Shown here one piece after another: positions 16,032 through 24,702 of a DNA stretch of 31,198 nt. The DNA lies in assembly GCA_910588285.1 (NCBI GenBank), contig CAJUQB010000013.1, positions 4,033-35,230 of the forward strand. Reading direction: 5' to 3'. The notes under the pieces are model-generated. The model searched no databases. It was given only the letters and a program-made list of their open reading frames with translations, and had not been told where the DNA came from. The position numbers and the translations under genes are program-made. This stretch comes from an uncultured Lachnospiraceae bacterium (GTDB lineage: Bacteria; Bacillota; Clostridia; Lachnospirales; Lachnospiraceae). The first letter of the stretch is position 1, and each line of letters opens with the position of its first letter.

Positions 16032-16678
16032 TTCATTTTCTCCAAAAATGCCTTTACATTTTCCTCAATATCCCCTTTGAACACCGCGCTGCCCGCCACA
16101 ATCACATTGGCACCGGCCCCCAGAACCTTCCCCACATTATCAAGGGTGATGCCTCCGTCCACCTCAATGTCCACCGGAAGATGCTGTGCCTCAATCTGCT
16201 GCCGCAGCGTCCGAATCTTATCCATGCAATAAGGAATGAAGCTCTGCCCGCCAAAACCAGGGTTCACGGTCATCAGAAGCACCATATCCACACTGGGCAG
16301 AATGTAGTCCAGACAGCCTAAGTCCGTGGCCGGATTCAGCGCAACACCAGCCTTTTTCCCAAGAGCCCGGATGCTCTGCACCGTGCGGTCCAGATGCCTG
16401 CTGGCCTCCGCATGTACGGTAATCAGGTCAGCCCCGGCCTGTGCAAATTCCTCCACATAGCGCACCGGCTCCTCAATCATCAGATGAACATCAAAGACGC
16501 AGCCGCTTAAGGGCCGTATGGAGCGGATCACCGGAAGCCCAAAGCTGATGCTGGGCACAAAGGCCCCATCCATCACATCAATATGCACATACTGTGCCCC
16601 TGCCTCCGAAAGCTGCCCAACCTGCTGTCCCAACACTGCAAAATCCGCCGAAAGTATAGATGGCGCTAAGTAATTCAT
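16028..16678 (-). CDS. rpe: ribulose-phosphate 3-epimerase
   Basis: The 216-residue TIM-barrel enzyme interconverts ribulose 5-phosphate and xylulose 5-phosphate in the pentose phosphate pathway. It begins with LAPSILSADF and contains HIDVMDGAFVPSISFG, DVHLMIEEP, MTVNPGFGGQSFIP and VDGGITLDNV, which supply the metal-binding His/Asp residues and the phosphate loops. The start is the ATG at 16678 with AAGGGGAG upstream; the frame is open much farther back only because it overlaps rsgA. It follows rsgA by 16 bases and overlaps thiN by 4. Confidence 0.96.
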   Translation of the reverse strand: MNYLAPSILSADFAVLGQQVGQLSEAGAQYVHIDVMDGAFVPSISFGLPVIRSIRPLSGCVFDVHLMIEEPVRYVEEFAQAGADLITVHAEASRHLDRTVQSIRALGKKAGVALNPATDLGCLDYILPSVDMVLLMTVNPGFGGQSFIPYCMDKIRTLRQQIEAQHLPVDIEVDGGITLDNVGKVLGAGANVIVAGSAVFKGDIEENVKAFLEKMK

Positions 16679-16694
16679 AGAAATCTCCCCTTTA

Positions 16695-17573
16695 TTAATA
16701 TCTTTTTTTCTCTGCAAGCTCCTTGTATAGCTGCACGTAATTCTCATACCGGCTTCTGGAAATCTCTCCCCGTTCCAGTGCGGCCTTGACACCGCAGTCC
16801 GGTTCATGGCTGTGGCTGCAGCCCAGGAATCTGCACTCCCCCTCATAAGAGGCAAATTCCGCAAAATACCGGGACAGCTCTTCCTTCTCAAGCTGCTCCA
16901 GATACAGGGTGGAAAACCCTGGCGTATCCATAATATACGTTTCCTCCGCAATACAGATCAGCTGGGAATGGCGGGTCGTGTGCTTCCCCCGCTCAATCTT
17001 CTCGCTGATGCTCCCTGTCTCCATCTGAATCTCTGTCTGAAGGCTGTTGATAAGAGAGGACTTCCCTACGCCGGAAGGACCGGCTACTGCCGTGGTACAG
17101 CCCCTTAGGATCTGTCCCAGGGCTTCCCTTCCCAAGCCGGTCTTCGCGCTGGTAAGCAGTACCTTGTGACCGCTTTGTCCATAAATGTCCACCAGAGCCT
17201 TCTTCTCCTCCTCTGTGGCCAGATCACATTTATTAAAACAGATCACCGTGTCCACCTGCTGGTACTCCATGGTAACCAGAAACCGATCCAGCAAATTAAA
17301 ATTGGGTTTCGGGCTTACCGCTGCAAAAATCACCAGCGCCTGGTCAATATTGGCCACTGCCGGACGGATCAGCTGGTTCTTCCGGGGTAAGATCTCCGTT
17401 ACATTCCCCGTATGCTCCCCCTGGTCTATCACATCCATACTGACCTGATCGCCAACCAGAGGCTTGACTTTCTCCTTGCGGAAAATCCCCTTGGCTCTGC
17501 ATTCGTATATTCCATGTTCCGGGGTGTGGACATAATAGAAGCCCCCGATCCCCTTAATGATCTTCCCTTGCAT
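16695..17573 (-). CDS. rsgA: ribosome small-subunit-dependent GTPase A
   Basis: The 292-residue protein is a circularly permuted GTPase acting late in 30S ribosome assembly. It has an N-terminal OB fold (about 1-65), then the permuted G motifs: NKCD (G4, in VICFNKCDLA), SAKTG (G5), the P-loop GPSGVGKSSLINSL (G1) and DTPGFS (G3). A C-terminal zinc knuckle has Cys/His ligands in CRFLGCSHSHEPDCGV. The gene follows the PASTA kinase by 12 bases; its Shine-Dalgarno (GGGGGC) is weak, suggesting coupling to the kinase gene. RsgA is a known phosphorylation target of PrkC in Bacillus, which fits this neighbourhood. Confidence 0.96.
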   Translation of the reverse strand: MQGKIIKGIGGFYYVHTPEHGIYECRAKGIFRKEKVKPLVGDQVSMDVIDQGEHTGNVTEILPRKNQLIRPAVANIDQALVIFAAVSPKPNFNLLDRFLVTMEYQQVDTVICFNKCDLATEEEKKALVDIYGQSGHKVLLTSAKTGLGREALGQILRGCTTAVAGPSGVGKSSLINSLQTEIQMETGSISEKIERGKHTTRHSQLICIAEETYIMDTPGFSTLYLEQLEKEELSRYFAEFASYEGECRFLGCSHSHEPDCGVKAALERGEISRSRYENYVQLYKELAEKKRY

Positions 17574-17585
17574 GTGCGCCCCCGG

Positions 17586-19685
17586 TTACTGCCTGGTAAA
17601 GGTAACCATTCTTGTGTCTGCCGGCAGAGTCTCCTCATTGGTGGAGGTATTTCCTGCCTCGTCAGTAACCGTCGTCACCTTCTTCCAGTAGATCTCCAGG
17701 GTTCCGCTGCTGCAATTTTCAATATTCGTTGCATTGATACTGACCATGCCGCCTCCTGCAGAAGGGTAGATCGGGATATCCCTGCCGTCCTCCCCCCTAA
17801 GGGATGCCGACACAAATTCCACTGTCGTATTGGGGTCAGACACAGCCGGGTAGGGAATGGATGCGCTGTATGAATAATAGAGGGACTGGTTCCCCCTGCT
17901 GATTACCAGGTCAATCTTGGTTCCTCTGGGGCGCATTGCCCCTCCCTCAACACTCTGACGAATCACATGGCCCTCGGGAATACTGCTGTGATAATCCTGC
18001 GTTACTTCTCCCACCCCAAATCCGTCATTTATCAGCCTCTCTCTGGCGCCTGCCTCCGGGAAGTTCAATACATTCGGCACCTCCGCATCTTCGCCTCCCC
18101 GGCTGAGGACATAGGTCACGGTATCTCCCTTCTTGGCAGTGACACCTGCCTCCGGAACCTGGGACACCACCTTCCCATCCTCAATGGTATCGCTGTAGGT
18201 GTAATCCCCCCGCATCGGCTTCAATCCCATATCTTCAATAATCCGCTTTGCCTCCTCCTCTGTCCGGTTGACAATCGAAGGCGTCGAAACCTCTTCCAGT
18301 TCGTCCGGATCCTCCGCGCTGGCAGAGCCGCTGGAAATCTCAATATCAATCGTGTCGTTCTGTGCTACCTCTTCGCCCTCCTCTATGCTCTGATTGACGA
18401 TTTGCCCTTCTGGCTTATCGGACGGAACGGACGTCACCCGAAACCCAACATAAATCCCCAGCTTCTTTAATTCTTCCTTTGCTTCCTCTTTTGTCATACC
18501 CCGGATATCAATCATCACAAGCTTCTCATCCTCGTCCTGATCCTGCTCTGTCTGCGTATCACGATCCTGGCCGCCGCCAAACTTCAGGCCGCCGCCCCAG
18601 CTGAGCACAATCACCACAATGATGGCCACAATAATAATCGCCGCTACAATCCCCAGGATTGTCACCGCCTTCTCCATCCTGGGATTCAGGAAGCCCTCCT
18701 CCTCGTCATCCTCTTCCTCGTCGTCCTCTTCCACATAAGGCTCCGGTATCCGCTCCTCCCGGTAGGTCACTGTGGCCGACTTCTTGCGGATGGATTCCAC
18801 CTCCTCGGGCTGTATGACCCTCGTCCTGGCATTTCCGGGAAAATCCATAACCACAAAGTCCTCATGGGGCGTCTCCAGCACCCGTTTCAGATCCGTAATC
18901 AGCGCCCCCATATCCTCATAGCGGCGGTCCGGGTTCTTCTGGGTACATTTCTTGATGACGCCCTCCAGGCTCACCGGCAGATCCGGAGCGTACATTCTGG
19001 GCTCCGGCATCTCCTCCTGCAAATGCTTGATGGCTACTGCCACCGTAGTGTCCCCATCGTAGGGAACGCGGCCAGTCACCATCTCATACATGACAATCCC
19101 CAGGGAATAAATATCGCTCTTTCCATCCACATAACCGTTTCTGGCCTGCTCCGGCGAGCTGTAATGCACAGAGCCCATCACATCCGTGTGGATGGTATTA
19201 TTGTTCACTGCCCGGGCAATACCGAAATCCGTGACCTTCACCTTTCCATCCGTGGAGATCAGGATATTCTGGGGCTTAATGTCCCGATGCACAATATTCT
19301 TGTTATGGGCCGCCTCAATGCCTTTTCCCACCTGGATGGCAATGCTGACCGCTTCCTTATAGGTAAGCACCCTCTTTTTCTCAATATAGCCCTTCAGGGT
19401 AATCCCTTCCACATACTCCATCACAATGTAGTACATGCCGTTCTCGCTGCCTACATCATAAATATTTACAATATTGGCATGCTCCAGCCCTGCTGCAGCC
19501 TGGGCCTCGCTGCGAAACTTTGTAACAAAATTCACATCCTCAGCAAACTCTGATTTCAGTACCTTTATGGCCACCCGGCGTCCCAGGATATGATCCATGG
19601 CCAGATACACATTCGACATGCCGCCGGTTCCGATCTTGCCTAATACCTCATACCGATCTGCAATATATTTTCCCACTGTCAACAT
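17586..19685 (-). CDS. prkC: PASTA-domain Ser/Thr protein kinase (PrkC/Stk1 type)
   Basis: The 699-residue membrane kinase has an intact Hanks domain (about 12-270): Gly loop GTGGMSNVY, ATP lysine K41, HRD at 133-135 (VHRDIKPQN), DFG at 153-155, and SVHYSSPEQ. The juxtamembrane segment ends in an unusually acidic run (Asp/Glu-only for about 12 residues near 319-330). A single membrane helix at about 341-362 leads to three PASTA domains outside (about 388-454, 466-529, 534-597) and a C-terminal beta-rich extension of about 100 residues. PASTA kinases bind muropeptides or lipid II and control wall synthesis, division and germination. GAGGT lies upstream of the ATG. The phosphatase gene precedes it by 16 bases. 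Confidence 0.96.
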   Translation of the reverse strand: MLTVGKYIADRYEVLGKIGTGGMSNVYLAMDHILGRRVAIKVLKSEFAEDVNFVTKFRSEAQAAAGLEHANIVNIYDVGSENGMYYIVMEYVEGITLKGYIEKKRVLTYKEAVSIAIQVGKGIEAAHNKNIVHRDIKPQNILISTDGKVKVTDFGIARAVNNNTIHTDVMGSVHYSSPEQARNGYVDGKSDIYSLGIVMYEMVTGRVPYDGDTTVAVAIKHLQEEMPEPRMYAPDLPVSLEGVIKKCTQKNPDRRYEDMGALITDLKRVLETPHEDFVVMDFPGNARTRVIQPEEVESIRKKSATVTYREERIPEPYVEEDDEEEDDEEEGFLNPRMEKAVTILGIVAAIIIVAIIVVIVLSWGGGLKFGGGQDRDTQTEQDQDEDEKLVMIDIRGMTKEEAKEELKKLGIYVGFRVTSVPSDKPEGQIVNQSIEEGEEVAQNDTIDIEISSGSASAEDPDELEEVSTPSIVNRTEEEAKRIIEDMGLKPMRGDYTYSDTIEDGKVVSQVPEAGVTAKKGDTVTYVLSRGGEDAEVPNVLNFPEAGARERLINDGFGVGEVTQDYHSSIPEGHVIRQSVEGGAMRPRGTKIDLVISRGNQSLYYSYSASIPYPAVSDPNTTVEFVSASLRGEDGRDIPIYPSAGGGMVSINATNIENCSSGTLEIYWKKVTTVTDEAGNTSTNEETLPADTRMVTFTRQ

Positions 19686-19701
19686 ATTCTTACCTCATTT
19701 A

Positions 19702-20421
19702 TCATGGCTCGATTACAATCGCTGTAATATTGTCTGTTCCCCCGTTGTCATTGGCCGCCTGTATCAGGCGTTCCACAGTCTCCACAATATCCCGCTGGGA
19801 TTTTACAATGGACAAAATCTCATCATCCGCCAGCATGTTGGACAGGCCGTCCGTACACATCAGTACCCGGCTGCCCTCCTGCAGCTTATGCTCATATATG
19901 TCTGCCTGCACATGGTCAACAACGCCAACCGCTCTGGTGATAATATTCCTGTCCCGGTGCACTCTGGCCTCCTCATTGGTAAGCTCTCCCTTCAGCACCA
20001 TCTCCGCCACCAGGGAATGATCCCTGGTCACCTGCTGAATCTGCTCGTCAATCAGATACAGCCTGCTGTCTCCCACATTGGCAGTCCACAGCGTACTGCC
20101 CTCTATGACTGCAAGCACAACGGTGGTTCCCATCCCATGGTATCTGGGATCTGTTTCCGCCTCTGACAGCAGCTCCCGATTGGCAGCTTCTATGGCTCTC
20201 TGCATAATTGCCGGCGGTTCTGTCCCTTCATCTCCTGCAATCTCCCGAATCAGAACCTCCACCGCATATTTGGAAGCATAATCACCGGCCCTATGGCCGC
20301 CCATTCCGTCTGCCACCACAAAAAGATTCGGCAAGTTCCCAATGGGTTTCTCTGATGTAAAGACGCTATCCTGGTTCATCTCGCGTGTCATTCCCTTGTC
20401 TGTCATGGAAAATGTCTTCAA
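19702..20421 (-). CDS. stp: PP2C-family Ser/Thr phosphatase, partner of the PASTA kinase (Stp1/PrpC type)
   Basis: The 239-residue protein has the PPM motifs REMNQDSVF, FVVADGMGGHRAGDYAS, VGDSRLYLI, CTDGLSNML and GGTDNITAIVIEP. It dephosphorylates the targets of the following kinase. I choose a TTG start at 20421: GGAGG lies 9 bases upstream, the TTG begins one base after the rlmN stop, and it gives the usual N-terminus L/MKTFSMTDKG. The first in-frame ATG upstream (20478) would overlap rlmN by 19 codons and add residues the family lacks; the ATG at residue 6 has a worse-spaced site. Reversal by this enzyme sits in the same operon as kinase and rsgA. Confidence 0.94.
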   Translation of the reverse strand: MKTFSMTDKGMTREMNQDSVFTSEKPIGNLPNLFVVADGMGGHRAGDYASKYAVEVLIREIAGDEGTEPPAIMQRAIEAANRELLSEAETDPRYHGMGTTVVLAVIEGSTLWTANVGDSRLYLIDEQIQQVTRDHSLVAEMVLKGELTNEEARVHRDRNIITRAVGVVDHVQADIYEHKLQEGSRVLMCTDGLSNMLADDEILSIVKSQRDIVETVERLIQAANDNGGTDNITAIVIEP

Positions 20422-20422
20422 A

Positions 20423-21466
20423 CTACTCGCCTCCTCCCGATGTATATCTTCTCCGCAATTGTCCACAGGCCCCGTCAATATCGCGGCCCATTTCCCTTCT
20501 TATAGTAACATTTATTCCGTATTTTTCAAGTTTATTTTTAAATTTTTGTATTACATTCCCATTGGGCTGCTGAAATTTCCGTTCCCGGATGGGATTCACC
20601 GGAATCAAATTCACATGGCAGTTCAGGCCCCCAAGCAGCTCCGCCAGCTCCCTGGCATCCGATTCCCGGTCATTGACCCCGCCCGCCAGGGCATACTCAA
20701 AGGTAACCCTGCGGCCCGTCTGTTCAAAATAATACCAACAGGCCTCCATCACCTCATGGAGCTCATATTTATTGGCCACAGGCATCAATTCCAGTCGTTT
20801 CTGCTGATTGGGTGCATGAAGAGAAAGAGCCAGGGTGATCTGAAGCTTTTTCTCTGCCAGCTCCCGGATTCTTGGCACAATGCCGCAGGTGGACACTGTC
20901 ACATTCCTCTGGCTGATATGAAGCCCCCACTGGTCTGTCAGCAGCTCCAGGAACTTCAGCAGGTTCTCATAATTGTCCAGAGGCTCCCCGGTTCCCATTA
21001 CCACCACATTGGAAATGCGCTCCCCGATGTCTGACGAGATCCGGTAAATCTGATCCAGCATCTCTGCCGGCGTCAGATTACGCACCAGTCCATCCAATGT
21101 GGAAGCGCAGAACCGGCAGCCCATCCGGCACCCTGCCTGGGAGGAAATGCACACACTGTTCCCATGCTTATAGCGCATCAGCACACTCTCAATCATTGCT
21201 CCGTCCGCCAGGGCAAAGAGGTATTTCCTGGTTCCGTCTATTGTTGAAATCTGCCGCCGCTCCTGCCGCAGCACCGTCAGCTCACAGCTCTTTGCAAGCT
21301 GCTCCTTCAGGTCCTTGGAAATATCCGTCATCTCCTGAAAGGAAGCTGCCTGCCGCTGGTGCAGCCAGGCATAGATCTGCCGTGCACGGAAGGGCTTCTC
21401 CCCCCTGTCCACGATAAATTCCTCCAATTCCTTCCGATTCCATGACTTAATATCCGCTTTGGTCAT
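20423..21466 (-). CDS. rlmN: dual-specificity 23S rRNA / tRNA adenine-C2 methyltransferase
   Basis: The 347-residue radical-SAM enzyme methylates A2503 of 23S rRNA and A37 of some tRNAs. The iron-sulfur cluster Cys residues are in GCRMGCRFCAS, the SAM-binding GTGEP is in VVMGTGEPLDNY, and the two catalytic Cys are in VSTCGIVPRI and GACGQLRR near the C-terminus. Length matches the family (about 345). Its ATG overlaps the TGA of rsmB by 4 bases. Its last codons contain the Shine-Dalgarno of the phosphatase gene. Confidence 0.97.
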   Translation of the reverse strand: MTKADIKSWNRKELEEFIVDRGEKPFRARQIYAWLHQRQAASFQEMTDISKDLKEQLAKSCELTVLRQERRQISTIDGTRKYLFALADGAMIESVLMRYKHGNSVCISSQAGCRMGCRFCASTLDGLVRNLTPAEMLDQIYRISSDIGERISNVVVMGTGEPLDNYENLLKFLELLTDQWGLHISQRNVTVSTCGIVPRIRELAEKKLQITLALSLHAPNQQKRLELMPVANKYELHEVMEACWYYFEQTGRRVTFEYALAGGVNDRESDARELAELLGGLNCHVNLIPVNPIRERKFQQPNGNVIQKFKNKLEKYGINVTIRREMGRDIDGACGQLRRRYTSGGGE

Positions 21467-22932
21467 AATACTCCTTCTTCCGCCCGTCTCATTGCCCCAT
21501 AAAAAAATCCGTCCATAAGCCCTGCTTTGGGCAGAAGCTGCCGCTGCTCCTTCAGGGAAAAATCAGGATGCTCCTTAAGGAACCATTCCACATTTTCTTC
21601 GTTTTCCCTTTGGCTTATCGTACAGGTACTGTATAAAAGAATTCCTCCCGGCCGCACATAGGCGCAAACCGTATGTAACATCTCCCGCTGGAGGGCAGCC
21701 AGCTCCTTGATCTGCTCCCTGGTCATCCGGTATTTGATGTCCGGCTTCCTGCCGATCACACCAAGGCCGGAGCAGGGGAGGTCCGCCAGCACCAGATCCG
21801 CGGTCTTCTCATCCTCCGGATAAAATATCCTGGCATCCTTTACCTGGGCCCTGATATTTGGGAGCCTGCAGCGGGCAATATTCCTTCGCATCAGCTCAAC
21901 CTTTCCCTCGGTCAGATCCCTGGCCTCCACAAGGCTCTCCTCCCCCAGAAGCTGGGCCAGGCAGACGCTCTTCCCTCCCGGAGCACCACAGACATCCAGA
22001 ACCCGCATAGGCCCGGCCGCCCGGTCATCGCCCCCGCGCTGGCTGCCGGCCGCCCGGGCTGCTTCACGCTCTCCCATGGGCCTGCTGCCGGCTGACCGGG
22101 CCGCTTCACGCTCTTCCATGAGCCTGCTGCCGGCTGACCGGGCTGCCTCACGCTCTTCCATAAGCAGGCTGCCGGCTGCCTGAACTGCCAGCATGGAGCT
22201 GGTATCCTGCACATAGAACAGCCCCTCCTGAAAGGACGGAATACGCCCAAGGAAATCATATCCCGTAAGGAACAGGCTCTCCGGGACCAGGGGATTCTCG
22301 TGTACGGTTACCCCCTCCTGCTCTAACCGCTCCATCAGCTGCGCTCTGGTAATCCGGCCTGTATTTACCCGGATGCAGGTGGGGGAGGGCGCCAGAAAGG
22401 CCTCCAGGATCTCCCTGGTCTGCTCCATGCCATACTGCAAAACCCATTCCTCCAGGATCCACTCCGGCATGGAATAATTCACTGACAGCCAGGACAGCGG
22501 CTCTTCCTTGGGATCCGGCCAGACAATCCTGTCCTTATTCCTGCTGATGTTGCGCAGCACCCCGTTCACAAAGCCCTTCAAATTGGAAAAGCCCTTTTTC
22601 TGGGTCAGCTTCACAGCCTCATTGCAGGCAGCCTGGGGCGGCACCTTGTCCATAAACAGCAGCTCATATACGCCGCACCGCAGGATGCAGCGGATTACCG
22701 GCTTCATCTTATTCACCTTTACATTGGAAAACTGGTTCAGTACATAATCAATCCGAAGCATCTGCTCTAAGGTTCCCTCACAGAGCCTGGTGAGGAAGCT
22801 GCGCTCCTGTTTGGACAGGTACTGGTATTTTTCCAGCGTCTGCCCCAGGACAATATGGCTGTACTGCCCCTCCTTTGTCACCGCAAGAAGCGTCTCCAGC
22901 GCCAGCAGGCGCACATTGACATCACTAGTCAT
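21463..22932 (-). CDS. rsmB: 16S rRNA (cytosine-967-C5)-methyltransferase with an internal tandem-repeat insertion
   Basis: The 489-residue protein joins an N-terminal NusB-like RNA-binding domain (about 1-140) to a SAM-dependent methyltransferase domain. Motifs are FYVQDTSSMLAV, LDVCGAPGGKS (SAM), LADLPCSGLGVIG and YSTCTISQREN with the catalytic Cys. The usual length is about 440; the excess comes from roughly three in-frame copies of a 14-residue unit (SRLMEEREAARSAG and variants) placed just before the SAM motif. The reading frame stays open, so the protein is probably still made. The start is the ATG at 22932, which overlaps the end of the protease gene by 8 bases; an upstream in-frame ATG lies inside that gene. 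Confidence 0.95.
   Translation of the reverse strand: MTSDVNVRLLALETLLAVTKEGQYSHIVLGQTLEKYQYLSKQERSFLTRLCEGTLEQMLRIDYVLNQFSNVKVNKMKPVIRCILRCGVYELLFMDKVPPQAACNEAVKLTQKKGFSNLKGFVNGVLRNISRNKDRIVWPDPKEEPLSWLSVNYSMPEWILEEWVLQYGMEQTREILEAFLAPSPTCIRVNTGRITRAQLMERLEQEGVTVHENPLVPESLFLTGYDFLGRIPSFQEGLFYVQDTSSMLAVQAAGSLLMEEREAARSAGSRLMEEREAARSAGSRPMGEREAARAAGSQRGGDDRAAGPMRVLDVCGAPGGKSVCLAQLLGEESLVEARDLTEGKVELMRRNIARCRLPNIRAQVKDARIFYPEDEKTADLVLADLPCSGLGVIGRKPDIKYRMTREQIKELAALQREMLHTVCAYVRPGGILLYSTCTISQRENEENVEWFLKEHPDFSLKEQRQLLPKAGLMDGFFYGAMRRAEEGVL
22041..22175. repeat. 42-bp tandem repeat inside rsmB
   Basis: About 3.2 copies with exact 42-base spacing: the motif GCTTCACGCT (or GCCTCACGCT) recurs at 22061, 22103 and 22145. 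Each unit encodes 14 residues, mostly charged (MEEREAARSAG). The copies are nearly identical, including at synonymous positions, which suggests recent slippage or recombination. Confidence 0.9.
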
Positions 22933-23638
22933 CGTCCCTTCTTCCTCCAAACAGCAGCACCAGACGCAGCAGCTGCAGAATTGCCGCGGCCGCGCCGGCC
23001 ACATAGGTCAGCGCAGCGGCAGACAGCACCTTCCTGGTATCCTGTACCTCATCTGTCCCCAGGATCCCGGTGTCCCCCAGAATCCGAAGCGCCCGCCCGG
23101 AAGCATTGAATTCCACCGGCAGCGTCACCAGCTGAAACAGCACGGCTGCCGAAAAGCAGAGGATCCCGGCCGTAATCAGGATGCTCCCTGTACCCCTGGT
23201 AAAAAAGAGGCCGATGAGAATCAGGGGCCATGCCAGCGTAGAGCCGATATTGGCCACCGGAACAATGGCCGCCCGAAGCTGCAGGGGAACATACCCATTG
23301 TGGTGCTGGATGGCATGGCCGCACTCATGGGCTGCCACTCCCACTGCTGCCACAGAAGCAGAGCCATACACACTGTCTGACAGCCGCAGTACCTTATGCT
23401 TGGGGTCATAGTGATCTGTCAGGCTCCCGGACACATGCTGAATCTGTACATCGTGGATCCCCGCCTTGTGCAGGATCCGCTCAGCCGCCATGGCGCCGGT
23501 CATTCCGGACATGCTCCGCACCTGTGAATATTTGTGGAAGGTGCTCTTTACTCTGGCAGATGCCAGCAGGCAGATCACCGCTCCGATCAGTACCAGAAAA
23601 TAAGTAGGGTCCCAGAACCCGTATAGTCCATATGGCAT
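22925..23638 (-). CDS. YugP-family membrane zinc metallopeptidase
   Basis: The 237-residue membrane protein belongs to the neutral zinc metallopeptidase family (YugP, formerly DUF2324). The zinc site is HECGH in GVAAHECGHAIQHHNGYVP, with membrane segments at the N-terminus (ends WDPTYFLVLIGAVICLLA), in the middle (LAWPLILIGLFF) and near the C-terminus. The typical SGMTGAMAAERIL segment follows the first span. Peptidase substrates are unknown. AAGGAAG precedes the ATG. Its insertion between fmt and rsmB is a common clostridial variation of the def-fmt-rsmB order. The last codons overlap rsmB by 8 bases. Confidence 0.93.
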   Translation of the reverse strand: MPYGLYGFWDPTYFLVLIGAVICLLASARVKSTFHKYSQVRSMSGMTGAMAAERILHKAGIHDVQIQHVSGSLTDHYDPKHKVLRLSDSVYGSASVAAVGVAAHECGHAIQHHNGYVPLQLRAAIVPVANIGSTLAWPLILIGLFFTRGTGSILITAGILCFSAAVLFQLVTLPVEFNASGRALRILGDTGILGTDEVQDTRKVLSAAALTYVAGAAAAILQLLRLVLLFGGRRDDD

Positions 23639-23680
23639 ACAAACGCTTCCTTTCTTCTATGGAAAATCCATATATCAATC

Positions 23681-23710
23681 ATTCCTAAACATTCCTAAAC
23701 ATTCCTAAAT
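23681..23710. repeat. three tandem copies of a 10-bp unit between fmt and the protease gene
   Basis: ATTCCTAAAC occurs at 23681-23690 and 23691-23700, with a third copy at 23701-23710 differing only in the last base. It lies in the 110-base gap of an otherwise compact operon. An imperfectly spaced palindrome TATGGA/TCCATA is next to it at 23658-23672. Confidence 0.85.
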
Positions 23711-23748
23711 CGAACCAGCTTTTCTCAAATCAGCTGATACCGCAGATT

Positions 23749-24702
23749 TTATGCCCCCAGGCAATAGCCATCCTCCAGGGGATAGCCCCGCAGGAAGGAG
23801 GCGGCATCCATCCGTTTCTTTCCCTCCGGCTGCACCTCCAGAAGCTCCAGCCAGCCCTCCTTACATTTTACAAGGATCCGATCCTTTCCGGCCAGGTGTA
23901 CGGCGCCTGTCTCCCAACTGCCTGACTGCCCACAATCCGGCAATTCATCCTGGGCCACACGGCTCTTCCATATTTTCAGCGTCCGTCCCTTCCAGAAGGT
24001 ATAGGCGCTGGGCCAGGGATTTAAGCCCCGCACCAGCCGCTCCAGCTCCAGCGCAGTCTTGGAAAAATCCAGCTCCCCCAGCTGCTTTTTGATCATTCTC
24101 GTGTGGGTGGCTGCCCCATGGTCCTGTGGCGTATAGACTGCCGTTCCCGCCTCAATAGAGGCCAGGGTCTTTACGCACAGCTCTGCCCCTGCCTGGGCCA
24201 GCTTATCGAACAGGCTTCCGCCTGTCTCATCCTCTGCCAGCAAAACCTCTGCCGTATCAATCATGTCGCCGGTATCAATTCCCTCGTCCATCCGCATGGT
24301 GGTGACCCCGGAGATCTGCTCTCCTTGGATCACCGCCCACTGAATGGGCGCAGCCCCCCGGTACTTGGGCAGCAGGGATGCATGGACATTGACGCAGCAG
24401 TATTTTGGCATGTCTAATATTTCCCTGGTGAGAATCTGCCCAAAGGCGACCACCACAATCATATCCGGCGCAAAGCTTTCCAGATAGGCCACACATTCCG
24501 GCTCCCGCACCCGCCTGGGCTGATACACCAGAAGGCCGTGCGCCAGGGCGCATTCCTTCACCGGCGGGGCCTGCATCGCCTTCCCTCTGCCCTTTGGCTT
24601 ATCCGGCTGTGTCACCACCAGGGCGATCTCATGCCCCGCTTCGATCAATGCTTCCAATGTACCCACGGAAAAATCCGGGGTTCCCATAAATATAATTCTC
24701 AT
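23749..24702 (-). CDS. fmt: methionyl-tRNA formyltransferase
   Basis: The 317-residue enzyme formylates initiator Met-tRNA using 10-formyl-tetrahydrofolate. The N-terminal Rossmann-like domain starts MRIIFMGTPDFSV and contains CVNVHASLLPKYRGAAPIQWA with the catalytic Asn/His pair, and TTMRMDEGIDTGDMI with the catalytic Asp. A C-terminal OB-like domain (about 205-310) binds tRNA, with RGLNPWPSAYTFW. Length is standard. Its ATG overlaps the stop of def by 4 bases (ATGA), so formylation and deformylation enzymes are made together. GAGGAAG serves as Shine-Dalgarno inside def. Confidence 0.97.
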   Translation of the reverse strand: MRIIFMGTPDFSVGTLEALIEAGHEIALVVTQPDKPKGRGKAMQAPPVKECALAHGLLVYQPRRVREPECVAYLESFAPDMIVVVAFGQILTREILDMPKYCCVNVHASLLPKYRGAAPIQWAVIQGEQISGVTTMRMDEGIDTGDMIDTAEVLLAEDETGGSLFDKLAQAGAELCVKTLASIEAGTAVYTPQDHGAATHTRMIKKQLGELDFSKTALELERLVRGLNPWPSAYTFWKGRTLKIWKSRVAQDELPDCGQSGSWETGAVHLAGKDRILVKCKEGWLELLEVQPEGKKRMDAASFLRGYPLEDGYCLGA

